The notes: generated by a model not told the origin, from the letters alone. Shown: positions 1-9,816, counted from the first letter of the stretch. The stretch: 64,000 nucleotides of DNA from JAUMBM01 sp964441755 (GCA_964441755.1 CAYTVG010000006.1:124001-188000); one strand, 5' to 3'. Numbers and translations are program-made.

Positions 1-5
1 ACCTA

Positions 6-1016
6 TCAGAGACCTGCCTCAGCCGAGATCGCGAGCATACGATCGATGCTGGCCCTTCCCTGCTCGATTACCCATTGTTCGAGTACAATTTCCGGTTGTT
101 CGTACTCCATGCAGACGTACAACTTTTCGAGTGTATTGCGCTTCATGTGCGGGCAATCATTGCAGGCACAGGCATTGTTGGGTGGGGCGGGGATGAAGGT
201 TTTATCAGGTGAAGCCTTTTGCATCTGGTGGAGGATACCCGACTCGGTAGCCACGATAAAGGACTTAGCGGGGCTCCGCATGGTATACTTGAGCAGGCCG
301 GTAGTAGAGCCTATGTAGTGCGCTTTTTCGAGAATATGAGGCTCGCACTCAGGATGTGCGATAAACTCCGCCTCGGGGTGGCGCTGCATAAGTTTGACAA
401 TCTTCTCATGGCTGAAGATTTCGTGTACCATGCAGGAACCATTCCAAAGCACCATATTGCGGCCTGTTTTTTCATTCAGGTAGCGCCCCAGGTTGATGTC
501 AGGCGCGAAGATGATCGGCTGTTCCTTAGGAATACTTTCGATGATATGGACGGCATTGGTGGAGGTGCAGCAGATATCTGTAAGCGTTTTCAGTTCAGCG
601 CTGCAATTGATATAGCTTACCACCATGTGGTCCGGGTAGCGTTCTTTGAATTTGCGAAAAACCGGAGCGGGGCAGGAGTCAGCCAGGCTACAGCCCGCCT
701 TGAGGTCCGGCAGCAGCACTTTTTTGTTGGGCGACAGCATTTTGGCCGTTTCGGCCATAAAATGCACACCCGCGAAGACGATGATATCGGCATCCGTTTT
801 GGCAGCCTGCTGGCTCAGGCCGAGGCTGTCGCCTATATAATCCGCGATATCCTGAATATCCGAATCCTGATAATAATGCGCCAGAATGACAGCATTTTTC
901 TCCTTCTTGAGACGTTGAATCTCTGCCACCAGGTCCAGTTCAGGATCAACATCTATATCCAGAAAGCCTTTTTGGTGCAAATTTTTCTCAGCGAATGCCA
1001 GTGTGCTCACGTTCAT
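6..1016 (-). CDS. nadA: Quinolinate synthase NadA
   Basis: Quinolinate synthase A condenses iminoaspartate with dihydroxyacetone phosphate to make quinolinate in de novo NAD synthesis; it is a cytosolic [4Fe-4S] enzyme. The 336-residue product matches the usual length. Visible are the early AHYYQ segment (about residue 46), the AGCSLADSC motif with Cys109, the NGSCMVH motif with Cys195, and the C-terminal CACNDCPHMK motif (residues 283-292), which together would supply the three cluster cysteines of the family. The gene is complete: the stop lies 5 bases from the window edge. It follows a class IV aminotransferase in the same orientation, separated by a double palindrome. nadB and nadC are not in the window. 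Confidence 0.97.
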   Translation of the reverse strand: MNVSTLAFAEKNLHQKGFLDIDVDPELDLVAEIQRLKKEKNAVILAHYYQDSDIQDIADYIGDSLGLSQQAAKTDADIIVFAGVHFMAETAKMLSPNKKVLLPDLKAGCSLADSCPAPVFRKFKERYPDHMVVSYINCSAELKTLTDICCTSTNAVHIIESIPKEQPIIFAPDINLGRYLNEKTGRNMVLWNGSCMVHEIFSHEKIVKLMQRHPEAEFIAHPECEPHILEKAHYIGSTTGLLKYTMRSPAKSFIVATESGILHQMQKASPDKTFIPAPPNNACACNDCPHMKRNTLEKLYVCMEYEQPEIVLEQWVIEQGRASIDRMLAISAEAGL

Positions 1017-1087
1017 AAATTTTACTTACGGAAAATAATGCCGGCTCATGTACCGGATATAACGCCCGCATGGCCTAAAGGGTTTAA

Positions 1088-1170
1088 GTACTTTGGCGAC
1101 CAAGGTCGCCAAAGTACGCAAATGACAAGCTTGTCGTTTTGATTTTTTGCAAAAAACCAAAACGACAAGC
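1088..1170. repeat. Palindrome pair (GC core then AT core), nadA/aminotransferase junction
   Basis: Two inverted repeats. 1088-1117: 14-bp perfect arms around AA, core TTTGGCGACC/GGTCGCCAAA. 1129-1170: 13-bp arms (GCTTGTCGTTTTG) extended by TTTTTT/AAAAAA around GC. The second repeat ends at the base next to the aminotransferase stop codon (1171-1173), so it is the very start of that gene's 3' untranslated region. No canonical terminator T-run follows the stem. Confidence 0.85.
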
Positions 1171-1995
1171 CTATAGCTCTTCCCAGGCCGCCGCCAGCCT
1201 GCGGCCCAGCGGGCCTGGCCGGCCGCTGCCGATCAGCTGCTGGTCGACCCGCCGCACCGGCATCACCCCCTTGGTGGTGCTGGTCAAAAAAACCTCTTCG
1301 GCTGCATAGACCTCTGCCATTGTCAGCTCCCGGCGGGCTGCGGGCAGGCCCAGCTCCCGCGCCAGCTCGAGGGTTTTGGTAAGTGTGACTCCTTCCAGCA
1401 CCTTATGCAGCGGGCTTATCAGTTCCCCTTCGCGGTTCAGGATGAGCAAATTAGAGCGATCGCTTTCGCGGGCATACTGCCCGTCGTGGAAGAGCACAAA
1501 ATCGGCCTTTTGGCGGCGGAGTTCGCGCTGTGCGAGGATGCCCGTGAGGTAGTTGGTTGACTTGATCTCCGGGAGTTCGCGCTGGTGCTGCCACGACAGC
1601 AGGCTGCACCCCTGCGAGCGCAGTTCATCCGAAGGCAGGACAAGGGGCGACTGCAGGATACAATAATTGGGGCTGGCGGGCGTATAGCCATCGGGCGAAT
1701 AGCCCCCTGTGGCCAGCAGCCGGATCCCTCCGGCTGCCTGCCCGTTGGCAGCGATGAGTTCGAGCACCTGCTCCTTGAGCAGCGCCGGCGCCGGCAGCGG
1801 CGCCAGTCCCAGCCTTTCCGCGGAGCGGTAAAAGCGGCTGATATAATCATCAAAAAAGCGGGGCTTTTTGTCCTTGAAGAGGAAAAAATCGAACACCCCA
1901 AAGCCGCGCAGCAGCCCCAGGTCGCTGACGTGCAGTTGCGCCGCAGAGGCGGCTACCAAGGCTCCGTTCAAGTGGCAATACGGCAGCATAGGCAT
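1171..1995 (-). CDS. Class IV aminotransferase (D-amino acid/branched-chain/PabC-like)
   Basis: Fold-type IV PLP enzyme of the family of D-amino-acid transaminase, branched-chain aminotransferase and aminodeoxychorismate lyase. The N-terminus MLPYCHLNG and the GLLRGFGVFD segment are typical, the PLP lysine lies in EIKSTNYLTG, and the cofactor phosphate site is in TSTTKGVMPVRR. About 274 residues. The open frame extends to 2052, but that stretch is the translation of an intergenic palindrome, so I place the start at the ATG at 1995 (1989 also possible). Substrate cannot be told from sequence; PabC-like or DAAT-like are both possible. It lies between nadA and a beta-mannosidase, with no obvious pathway partner. 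Confidence 0.85.
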   Translation of the reverse strand: MPMLPYCHLNGALVAASAAQLHVSDLGLLRGFGVFDFFLFKDKKPRFFDDYISRFYRSAERLGLAPLPAPALLKEQVLELIAANGQAAGGIRLLATGGYSPDGYTPASPNYCILQSPLVLPSDELRSQGCSLLSWQHQRELPEIKSTNYLTGILAQRELRRQKADFVLFHDGQYARESDRSNLLILNREGELISPLHKVLEGVTLTKTLELARELGLPAARRELTMAEVYAAEEVFLTSTTKGVMPVRRVDQQLIGSGRPGPLGRRLAAAWEEL

Positions 1996-2059
1996 TTTTT
2001 TACCGGTAAAAAAAGTAGCGGTGGCAGCGCGCTTTCGCGCTGCCACCGCCATCGCTACT
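1995..2059. repeat. AT-core plus GC-core palindromes bridging a stop codon and a start codon
   Basis: 1995-2014 is a perfect 20-base palindrome (TTTTTTTACC/GGTAAAAAAA). 2014-2059 pairs AGTAGCG+GTGGCAGCGCG with CGCGCTGCCAC+CGCTACT around a CTTT loop, with a 6-base bulge. The outer right arm contains the beta-mannosidase stop codon (2055-2057), and the AT palindrome begins at the start codon of the aminotransferase. The element therefore occupies the whole space between the two genes. Confidence 0.85.
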
Positions 2060-4727
2060 TGCCGACCGTGTCGGCCAGGCTCATCAATTGCAGCGATTTT
2101 TCAAAATCCTGCCGGCTGAGCGTCGTTTTGCAGACAATCGCGCGCGGGCGGCCCGGCAGCAGGTCGAAATAATTATCCGTAAAAAAGCCATCCCCTTCCC
2201 GCAGGCTCAGGCAAAGGTTCTTGGCCAGCAGCTCGGTAGTGAGCTCTATGCGGTAGCCGCCCTCGACAGCTTCGATGGTATACTGCGGATTGGAGACCGG
2301 CAATTTGATGTGCTTGGGCGCAGTGAAATACAGCAGATTGTCAGTCTGCACCCGCCCGTCGGTCGATGCGAAGACCGCCTCCAGCACGACGGAAGCCGTA
2401 TCATGGCCGCTCAGCAGCGTCTGCAGCGGCAGCTCAAAATATACCTGACTCGTGTTGGGCGACAGCTGCAGGCTGTCGCTTTTTTCCCACAACACCTGCC
2501 CGCCAAAGTCGAGCAGCCGCAGCTGCAGGCTGCCGGGCAGCGGCTGCAGCAGGTCGGAGACCCCATACACCCTGAGTGTTCCGTCCGTCACATCAGGCGA
2601 AATCAGGCAGGCTTCAAAGCCTTTGCGCACGAAGTAGTGCAAGGCCTTCCAGCGACGGTAATAATCGGTGCTCGACCAGCTGGCCACCGGCCAGCAGTCG
2701 TTGAGCTGCCAGTAGAGCGAGCCCATGTTGAGCGGCATGCGGCGGCGGTGCGCCTCAATAGCAGAGCGGATGGCCTCGGCCTGCAGCACCTGACCTACAT
2801 AGAGGAAAGGTTCGAAAGCCGTGGGTATCTGATAGTACCAGCCCATATATTCTTTGATGCGCAGGTTGCCGATGCCGCTGCGCTGGTGAGCTGCCATAAC
2901 CTCCGACTCTATATCCCAGTCCTCGGGCACGGTATAGGCCTGAACAGTCCTGAACTCCGGGAAGGACTGGAAGCCGTACTCGCTCATGAAACGGCCAATG
3001 TTATCTTTGAAAGCTTCAAAGCGCTCTCGGCCATGCCAGACCCCCCAGTAGTGAATATCCCCCTTCTGGGTATTGCTGCCCGCCAGCTCACCATAGTCTG
3101 CCATGGGCGATGACGGCCAGTAGAAGCGGTCGGGATCGTGGCGGGATACCACCTCCGGCAGCAGCACATGGAAAAGCGTATCATAGGCCTGCCAGATCGC
3201 TGCACGCTGCGTCTTGTTATACTGCTGCTTCCAGCCCCAGCCGCGTTTCTCGTCGTACTCAGCCCAGGCGACATCGATCTCGTTGTTGCCACACCAAAGG
3301 GCAATCGAAGGATGGTTGCGCAGGCGGCGGATATTGTCGATGGCCTCCTGCCGCACATTTTCGAGGAAAGCGTCATCGCCGGGATACATGCTGCAGGCAA
3401 ACATAAAGTCCTGCCACACCAGAATCCCGTGGCGGTCGCACAGCTCGTAGAAATAATCATCTTCATACACCCCGCCGCCCCAGACGCGCAGCATATTCAT
3501 ATTGGCATCGACGGCCAGCCCGATGACCCGCTCGTATTCGGCCCGGCTCACGCGCGGCAGAAAGAGGTCATTGGGTATATAGTTGGCGCCCTTCATAAAG
3601 ACCGGTACGCCATTGAGTTCCACATAAAAAGAAGCCCCCAGGGAATCAGGCTCGCGCACCAGCCGGACGGTGCGCAGGCCCACGGAGGTTGTGCGCAGAT
3701 CGACGGGCTGGTGGTCTGCCTTGAGCAACCGCGACTGCAGGTTATAGAGATGCGCCTCCCCCAGGCCCAGCGACCACCAGCGGCGCGGGTTTTTTATAAA
3801 AAGCGGCACGGCAAACTGCTGCTGCCCCGGCTGCAGCTCCACGAGCTGCCAGGAAGGCTGCATATTTTCCCCTTCGACAGACAGCTCTATCCGGTAGGCC
3901 CCCGCTGAAGCGCTCTCGACCGTCACCCAGGCCGTCAGCGAGGCCTGCTCGTCGGTCAGCGAATTCTGGCGGATGAAGACGTCCGTTATGCGCGCATCAT
4001 TCCAGGCACGCAACTCCACCGGCCGCCAGAGGCCGGAAGTAACAAAGCGGGGTCCCCAGTCCCAGCCGTAGTGATAGCCCGCTTTGCGCGTGAAGATGCT
4101 CACCCGCTTGTCTCCCATACCCCCTACTTCCGATTGATCGTTAGAAGCAGGCAGCGGGTAGCCCAGCTCGAGTAAGGCCGTCACCCCTTTCTGTATAGGC
4201 GAGCGCAGCAGCACACTCAGTTCGTTTTCTCCCGGCTTGAGCCACTGCTTTACATCCACCGCCCACTCGCGAAACATATTGTCGGCCCGCAGTATGAGTA
4301 CCCCGTTGAGATATACATCTCCGTAGGTGTCGATGCCGTGGAAAAACAGCTCGAGATGCTGGAAGGCCAGCAAGCTGTCATCGACAAAAAAGCGATTGCG
4401 ATACTCCCAGTCGACCTTATCGATCCACTGCTGTTCCCGCTCGTTCATACGGTAGTAGGGATCTTCAATGCGGCCATTCGCCAGCAGATCCGTATGAACG
4501 CAACCCGGCACCACGGCCGGCATCCAGGTTTCGCCGGCCGAAGCCTGGCGAAAGGTCCAGCCATGGTCGAGCAGTTGTTTGGTGACGCCTCCGGGCGACT
4601 GAGCGAAAGAAGAAGACATAAGCAGCCATTGAAAAGTGAGCAAGGAGGCCAATGCAAGCGGCCGGCGGCAGCATTGCGCCAAGGCAGAGAACAGATACCT
4701 CCGGGCATGTTGTACGGACCTGGACAT
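2055..4727 (-). CDS. Beta-mannosidase, glycoside hydrolase family 2
   Basis: Exported GH2 enzyme predicted to release mannose from the non-reducing end of beta-mannosides. About 890 residues from the start at 4727, which gives an N-terminal signal segment (ALASLLTFQWLL) ending near SFAQ; the open frame begins at 4760. A jelly-roll sugar-binding domain comes first (LLDHGWTFRQA, VPGCVHTDLL), then the beta-sandwich and TIM barrel. WCGNNEIDVAW (about residue 480) holds the acid/base Glu and SEYGFQSFPE (about 580) the nucleophile. YHYGWDWGPRFVTSGLWRPV is characteristic of beta-mannosidases rather than beta-galactosidases. No SusC/D or other glycan genes are adjacent, so it is not part of a visible polysaccharide utilisation locus. 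Confidence 0.93.
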   Translation of the reverse strand: MSRSVQHARRYLFSALAQCCRRPLALASLLTFQWLLMSSSFAQSPGGVTKQLLDHGWTFRQASAGETWMPAVVPGCVHTDLLANGRIEDPYYRMNEREQQWIDKVDWEYRNRFFVDDSLLAFQHLELFFHGIDTYGDVYLNGVLILRADNMFREWAVDVKQWLKPGENELSVLLRSPIQKGVTALLELGYPLPASNDQSEVGGMGDKRVSIFTRKAGYHYGWDWGPRFVTSGLWRPVELRAWNDARITDVFIRQNSLTDEQASLTAWVTVESASAGAYRIELSVEGENMQPSWQLVELQPGQQQFAVPLFIKNPRRWWSLGLGEAHLYNLQSRLLKADHQPVDLRTTSVGLRTVRLVREPDSLGASFYVELNGVPVFMKGANYIPNDLFLPRVSRAEYERVIGLAVDANMNMLRVWGGGVYEDDYFYELCDRHGILVWQDFMFACSMYPGDDAFLENVRQEAIDNIRRLRNHPSIALWCGNNEIDVAWAEYDEKRGWGWKQQYNKTQRAAIWQAYDTLFHVLLPEVVSRHDPDRFYWPSSPMADYGELAGSNTQKGDIHYWGVWHGRERFEAFKDNIGRFMSEYGFQSFPEFRTVQAYTVPEDWDIESEVMAAHQRSGIGNLRIKEYMGWYYQIPTAFEPFLYVGQVLQAEAIRSAIEAHRRRMPLNMGSLYWQLNDCWPVASWSSTDYYRRWKALHYFVRKGFEACLISPDVTDGTLRVYGVSDLLQPLPGSLQLRLLDFGGQVLWEKSDSLQLSPNTSQVYFELPLQTLLSGHDTASVVLEAVFASTDGRVQTDNLLYFTAPKHIKLPVSNPQYTIEAVEGGYRIELTTELLAKNLCLSLREGDGFFTDNYFDLLPGRPRAIVCKTTLSRQDFEKSLQLMSLADTVGK

Positions 4728-4812
4728 AAGTTGATTGATTAAAATAAATAGTGCAGGCAAGGTATTTTGCCGGTTGCCCGGCGGGCAGAGCGTAAGTGCC
4801 AGCAGCGCTTAT

Positions 4813-4854
4813 CTCCAACCATGCATGGCCGGCACCGGCCATGCATGGTTGGAG
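4813..4854. repeat. Perfect 20-bp-arm palindrome in a divergent promoter region
   Basis: Arms of 20 bp (CTCCAACCATGCATGGCCGG and its complement) separated by CA. It lies between the start of the beta-mannosidase (minus, 4727) and the RND pump (plus, 5126), so no annotated gene ends here. A weaker imperfect repeat follows at about 4878-4920 (GTATT..AATAC with an internal CTAAAGGCGGCG). I see no gene in the rest of 4728-5125. Confidence 0.85.
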
Positions 4855-5125
4855 ACGGCTGTTTTAAAAATGACCATGTATTCCGTCCCTTACTTCACCC
4901 CTAAAGGCGGCGAAATACATTGAAGCAACCACGACCAAAAATAAGCTTTTCTTTAAAAACCAGCGACATTCCTTTTGCAGGGCAGACAGCAAAAGAACGC
5001 AGGTTGACAGCATTTAGCCCGAGAGCTTCCGAACATTTGGGAAATAATTGCATTTTTGTAGTAATCTTTCACCAGCGATGCAGACAGCATCGGGTGGTTG
5101 AATTTGATATAAAACATCGACACAC

Positions 5126-8100
5126 ATGAGTTTGTCATCCATTTCCATCCAGCGGCCGGTGCTGGCAACTGTACTATCCATCACCATTGTGTTGTTTGGC
5201 ATTATTGGATACTCATACCTCGGTATACGGGAGTACCCCAATGTAGACTCACCAATTGTTACCGTATCGACCAACTATACGGGCGCAAACGCAGACATTG
5301 TTGAATCTCAACTGACAGAACCCATTGAACAGGCCGTCAACGGTATCGCCGGCATCCGGTCCATAAGCTCTGTAAGCCGCGATGGCCGAAGTACCATTAC
5401 CGTCGAATTCAACCTGAATGTCGACCTTGAAACAGCAGCCAACGACGTGCGGGACAAGGTGTCGCAGGTTGTCAGAAATTTACCACAAGATGCTGATCCA
5501 CCCGTAGTTGCCAAATCTGATGCGAGTGCACAGCCCATCATTTTTTTGAATATTCAGAGTGACAAACGAAGCCTGCTGGAGCTAACGGATGTTGCCGAAA
5601 ACATCTTCAAAGAGCGCCTGCAAACCATCGAAGGGGTCAGTGAAATCAGGGTATGGGGAGCAAAAACGTATGCTATGCGGCTATGGCTCGACCCCAATCG
5701 CCTGTCTGCTTACCAATTGACCGCACTGGACGTCCGCAATGCGTTGCTGCGTGAAAACATAGAACTCCCGTCGGGTAGTGTGGAAGGAGCCAGCACTGAA
5801 CTGACAGTGCGTACCATGGGGAGGATGTCTACCCCCGAAGAGTTCAATAATCTTATCATCAAAGAAGAGGGCGGCCGGGTAGTCCGTCTGCAAGATATTG
5901 GCTATGCTGAATTGGGACCTGAAAATCTCCGCACAATTTTACGGCGCGACGGTGTCCCTATGGTTGGCAATGCTATCATTCCGCAACCCGGTTCCAATCA
6001 TATCAACATAGCAGATGAATTCTACCGGCGTGTGGAGCGCATCAAGAAAGATTTGCCTGAAGATATTAAGCTCGACATTGGCTTCGACAACACTACCTTT
6101 ATCCGGGCATCCATTAAAGAAGTTGAAGAGACCATATACACAGCCTTCATACTGGTCGTCTTCATCATTTTTCTTTTTTTGCGCGACTGGCGCACGACCC
6201 TGGTGCCTGTGTTGGCCATTCCCATTTCGCTCATTGGGGCCTTTTTTATCATGTATGTTGCCGGATTTTCTATTAATGTGCTCACATTGCTTGGAATCGT
6301 GCTCGCTATTGGACTGGTGGTAGACGATGCTATTGTTGTATTGGAGAATATATATGCCAAAATCGAAGGCGGCATGCAGCCATTGCAGGCTGCACTGGCC
6401 GGATCGCGGGAGATATTTTTTGCTGTCATTGCCACCACAGTTGCGCTGATAGCTGTCTTTTTACCAATTATCTTCCTCCAGGGTCTTACCGGCCGCTTGT
6501 TCCGCGAGTTTGGTTTTGTCATTGGTGGTGCTGTTACTATTTCCTCTTTTGTAGCCCTGACGCTGACGCCTATGTTATCATCCCGCCTGCTGAAGAAGAA
6601 AGAGCAGCCGCCCTGGTTTTACCGGGTTACTGAGCCCTTCTTTGAATCATTGAACGGTGCCTACAACAATAGCCTCAGGCTGTTTATGCGTATCCGGTGG
6701 ATGGGTTGGGTTTTCATGCTGGTTGCCGGTGGGGTCATATACTATTTGGGTACGAGACTTCCTTCGGAGCTGGCACCCATGGAAGACAGAAGTCGTTTGA
6801 GGGGCTTCGCCACTGCACCTGAGGGGGCCACTTTTGAGTACATGGATGCCTACATGATGCAGTTGGTGGATTTGGTTCAGCGAAAAGCCAAAGACGAAAT
6901 TGCAGGAATCGTTTCTGTCACTTCACCCGGATTTGGTGCATCCTCATCTGTTAATTCCGGGTCGCTGACGGTCATCCTCAAAAATGCCGATCAGCGTTCC
7001 CTCAGCCAAAAAGAGGTACTGGCCAAATTAATGCCGCAGATTTCGTCTCTCACAGGTGCGCGGACTTTTCTGTCGCAACAACAAACGATTGGCGGCGGCA
7101 GAGGTGAGCTGCCTGTGCAATACGTTGTGCAGGCGGGTACGCTTGATAAGCTACGAGAGGTTTTGCCCAAATTCATGGAGGAAGTAGCCAAGGATCCCAC
7201 ATTCAATATTTCCGAACTGGATCTGAAGTTCAATAAACCGGAAATACGCATCGAAATTGACCGCAACAAAGCCCGCGATCTGGGCGTATCTATGATCGAT
7301 ATCGCCCAGACGCTGCAGCTGGGACTCAGCGGGCAGCGATTTGGTTATTTTATCATGAACGGCAAGCAGTACCAGATTATTGGTCAGATTCAGCGGCAGG
7401 ATCGCGATGCGCCCATTGACGTCAAGTCCTTGTATGTTCGCAACCAGCGCGCTGAAATGATACAGCTCGATAATCTCGTGACCCTCATTGAGGATACAAC
7501 GCCGCCTACCTTATATCGCTACAATCGCTTTGCTTCAGCAACTGTTTCGGCAGGACTGGCAGACGGGAAGACGATCGGTGATGGTATCAAGGCCATGGAT
7601 GCGATTGCTGACAGGGTCCTGGATGATACCTATCTCACCTCGCTTTCGGGCCCGTCCAAGGACTTTTCGGAAAGTTCATCCAGCCTGGGCTTTGCTTTTT
7701 TGCTGGCCATCGTGCTGATTTATCTCGTACTGGCAGCGCAGTTTGAAAGCTTCCGCGATCCTTTCATCATCATGTTTACGGTGCCGCTTGCACTGGCTGG
7801 TGCTGTTCTTTCACTATCGATATGGGAACAGACGCTCAATATTTTTAGTCAGATCGGCATCATCATGCTGGTAGGCCTGGTGGCCAAAAACGGCATCCTC
7901 ATTGTTGAATTTGCCAACCAGCGAAAGGAGCAGGGACTCAACAAGCGCGATGCCATCATGGAGGCTGCCGTAGGTCGCTTCCGGCCTATCCTGATGACCA
8001 GCCTCTCCACTATTCTCGGCACACTGCCGATTGCACTTGCACTGGGTGCGGGTTCTGAGAGCCGCGTATCTATGGGCATTGCTGTGGTGGGCGGATTGGT

Positions 8101-8206
8101 CTTTTCCACCTTGCTGACGCTCTACGTTATCCCGGCAATTTACAGCTACCTGTCTACCGACAGGCCCAATGTACTGGTCTCTGTCGAGGAAGAAAAAACT
8201 ACCTGA
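5126..8206 (+). CDS. RND multidrug efflux transporter, HAE1/AcrB family
   Basis: Inner-membrane proton-driven efflux pump subunit. 1026 residues, the usual length. The N-terminal helix ISIQRPVLATVLSITIVLFGIIGYSYLGIREYP is written here only by its ends: it starts with ISIQRP and ends with REYP, as in AcrB. The TM4 proton-relay pair Asp-Asp is in GLVVDDAIVVLENI (about residue 396), and GLVAKNGILIVEFANQ marks the second half. Such pumps normally sit beside a periplasmic adaptor (HlyD/AcrA) and a TolC-like channel, but neither flanks this gene: upstream is a gene-free 400 nt and downstream is convergent asnS. It may borrow partners from elsewhere. Substrates are unknown. Confidence 0.95.
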   Translation: MSLSSISIQRPVLATVLSITIVLFGIIGYSYLGIREYPNVDSPIVTVSTNYTGANADIVESQLTEPIEQAVNGIAGIRSISSVSRDGRSTITVEFNLNVDLETAANDVRDKVSQVVRNLPQDADPPVVAKSDASAQPIIFLNIQSDKRSLLELTDVAENIFKERLQTIEGVSEIRVWGAKTYAMRLWLDPNRLSAYQLTALDVRNALLRENIELPSGSVEGASTELTVRTMGRMSTPEEFNNLIIKEEGGRVVRLQDIGYAELGPENLRTILRRDGVPMVGNAIIPQPGSNHINIADEFYRRVERIKKDLPEDIKLDIGFDNTTFIRASIKEVEETIYTAFILVVFIIFLFLRDWRTTLVPVLAIPISLIGAFFIMYVAGFSINVLTLLGIVLAIGLVVDDAIVVLENIYAKIEGGMQPLQAALAGSREIFFAVIATTVALIAVFLPIIFLQGLTGRLFREFGFVIGGAVTISSFVALTLTPMLSSRLLKKKEQPPWFYRVTEPFFESLNGAYNNSLRLFMRIRWMGWVFMLVAGGVIYYLGTRLPSELAPMEDRSRLRGFATAPEGATFEYMDAYMMQLVDLVQRKAKDEIAGIVSVTSPGFGASSSVNSGSLTVILKNADQRSLSQKEVLAKLMPQISSLTGARTFLSQQQTIGGGRGELPVQYVVQAGTLDKLREVLPKFMEEVAKDPTFNISELDLKFNKPEIRIEIDRNKARDLGVSMIDIAQTLQLGLSGQRFGYFIMNGKQYQIIGQIQRQDRDAPIDVKSLYVRNQRAEMIQLDNLVTLIEDTTPPTLYRYNRFASATVSAGLADGKTIGDGIKAMDAIADRVLDDTYLTSLSGPSKDFSESSSSLGFAFLLAIVLIYLVLAAQFESFRDPFIIMFTVPLALAGAVLSLSIWEQTLNIFSQIGIIMLVGLVAKNGILIVEFANQRKEQGLNKRDAIMEAAVGRFRPILMTSLSTILGTLPIALALGAGSESRVSMGIAVVGGLVFSTLLTLYVIPAIYSYLSTDRPNVLVSVEEEKTT

Positions 8207-8218
8207 TGATTTGCATGG

Positions 8219-8285
8219 GCGGCTGTAGCCGCGATGCGTACAGATAAAAAAAGGACGCTCCCCTGAATCAGCGGAGCGTCCTTTT
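8219..8285. terminator. Bidirectional terminator between the RND pump and asnS
   Basis: 8249-8285 has 13-bp arms AAAAGGACGCTCC/GGAGCGTCCTTTT around an 11-base loop. Read on either strand, the stem ends in T-rich sequence, as expected for a shared intrinsic terminator of two convergent genes. Just before it, 8219-8232 is a small GC palindrome (GCGGCT-GT-AGCCGC). Confidence 0.8.
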
Positions 8286-8319
8286 AGTTTATAGAGGTCG
8301 CTGCGAAAAGCGATGCAGC

Positions 8320-9768
8320 TTAAAATTCGGCTGTACGCGGCGCTCTTGGGAAAGGAATCACATCGCGGATATTGGTCATACCAGAGATAAACTGCACCAT
8401 CCGCTCGAAGCCCATACCAAAGCCCGCGTGTGGGCAACCACCAAACTGTCGGAGCTGCAGATACCACCAGAGGTCCTCTTCGTGAATACCCATTTCCTGC
8501 ACGCGTTGCAGCAGCAGGTCATAGCGTTCTTCGCGCTGCGAACCCCCGATTACCTCTCCAATGTAAGGGAAGAGAATATCCATGGCAGCGACTGTACGCC
8601 CCGGTTCATCCGGCTGCTGGTCATTGAGACGCATATAGAAAGCCTTGATATCCCGCGGATAGTTGCGCACGATCACAGGCTTCTGGAAGTGTTTTTCTAC
8701 GAGGTAGCGCTCATGCTCGGCCTGCAGATCGCCACCCCAGACTGGTTCGTACTGGAATTGCTTCTTCTTGAAAGGCTTAGATTCGCGGAGAATATTGACG
8801 GCTTCTGTATAGGTGATGCGCTCAAAATCGTTGTCGACGACAAAGCGCAACATTTCCACCAGTCCCATAGGACGGCGCTTGTCCTGAGGTAATGATTTTT
8901 CCTCTTCCTGTATGCGCTGATCGAGGAAAGCAATGTCCGCAGCATAGTTGTCGAGCACGTAATTGATCAGGTACTTGACAAAATCCTCGGCCAGGTTCAT
9001 ATTGTCTTCGATATCAAAGAAAGCCACCTCGGGTTCGATCATCCAAAATTCGGCCAGGTGGCGCGTGGTGTTGGAGTTTTCGGCCCGGAAAGTAGGACCG
9101 AAGGTGTAGATCTTTCCGAGTGCAAGGGCAGCAATTTCTCCCTGCAACTGTCCGGAAACTGTGAGGTTGGTTGATTTTCCAAAAAAATCGGCAGACCAGT
9201 CGATCTGCCCGTCCTCTGTCCGGGGCGGATTGCCAACATCCAGGGTGGTCACCCGAAACATCTCACCGGCACCCTCAGCATCGCTGCCCGTGATGATGGG
9301 CGTATGCATATAGTAATAACCCCGGTCGTTAAAATATTTATTGATGGCAAAAGCGATGGCATGGCGAATACGAAAGACAGAGCTGAAGGTATTGGTGCGC
9401 ATGCGGAAGTGCGCATTTTCCCGCAAAAACTCCATCGTCTGCCGCTTGGGCTGCAGTGGATAGGCCTCCGGCGGGCAGTCTCCCAATACTTCGAGGCTTG
9501 TGGCGAGAACTTCCATCCGCTGACCACTTCCCTGGCTTTCAACCAGTTGTCCTACAACCCGAATGGCCGCATGAAAGTCTACCCGCTTAAGTACAGTCTC
9601 ATCGAATTGTTCGTAGTCGACGACCACCTGCAGATTATCGGCGCAGGAACCATCGTTGAGGGCGATGAAACGGCGGGAGCGAAAAGCACGCACCCAGCCC
9701 ATGACGGTAACCTCGCTGCCAAAGGGCGGATTTTCCAGCAACTTGCTGATTTCTGTCCGGCGAATCAT
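8320..9768 (-). CDS. asnS: Asparaginyl-tRNA synthetase
   Basis: Class II synthetase that charges tRNA-Asn in the cytosol. 482 residues. The N-terminal OB-fold anticodon-binding domain (VMGWVRAFRSRRFIALNDGS) is followed by class II motif 2 around TFRAENSNTTRHLAEFWMIEPE and motif 3 near FGMGFERMVQFISG. The RHLAEFWM context with downstream DLQAEHERYL is typical of AsnRS rather than AspRS. It has its own promoter 20 nt upstream of the start and ends at a shared terminator with the convergent RND gene. Confidence 0.97.
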   Translation of the reverse strand: MIRRTEISKLLENPPFGSEVTVMGWVRAFRSRRFIALNDGSCADNLQVVVDYEQFDETVLKRVDFHAAIRVVGQLVESQGSGQRMEVLATSLEVLGDCPPEAYPLQPKRQTMEFLRENAHFRMRTNTFSSVFRIRHAIAFAINKYFNDRGYYYMHTPIITGSDAEGAGEMFRVTTLDVGNPPRTEDGQIDWSADFFGKSTNLTVSGQLQGEIAALALGKIYTFGPTFRAENSNTTRHLAEFWMIEPEVAFFDIEDNMNLAEDFVKYLINYVLDNYAADIAFLDQRIQEEEKSLPQDKRRPMGLVEMLRFVVDNDFERITYTEAVNILRESKPFKKKQFQYEPVWGGDLQAEHERYLVEKHFQKPVIVRNYPRDIKAFYMRLNDQQPDEPGRTVAAMDILFPYIGEVIGGSQREERYDLLLQRVQEMGIHEEDLWWYLQLRQFGGCPHAGFGMGFERMVQFISGMTNIRDVIPFPRAPRTAEF

Positions 9769-9788
9769 TTATTCTGATTTTTGAGGCA

Positions 9789-9816
9789 CAAATATAGCGT
9801 ATTTCCTACAACTCAA
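9789..9816 (-). promoter_or_regulatory. Predicted Bacteroidota promoter of asnS
   Basis: On the minus strand, TTG (9816-9814), a 17-nt spacer and TATATTTG (9796-9789), matching the TTG-N17-23-TAnnTTTG consensus. The start codon of asnS at 9768 leaves a short leader of about 15 nt. Confidence 0.6.
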
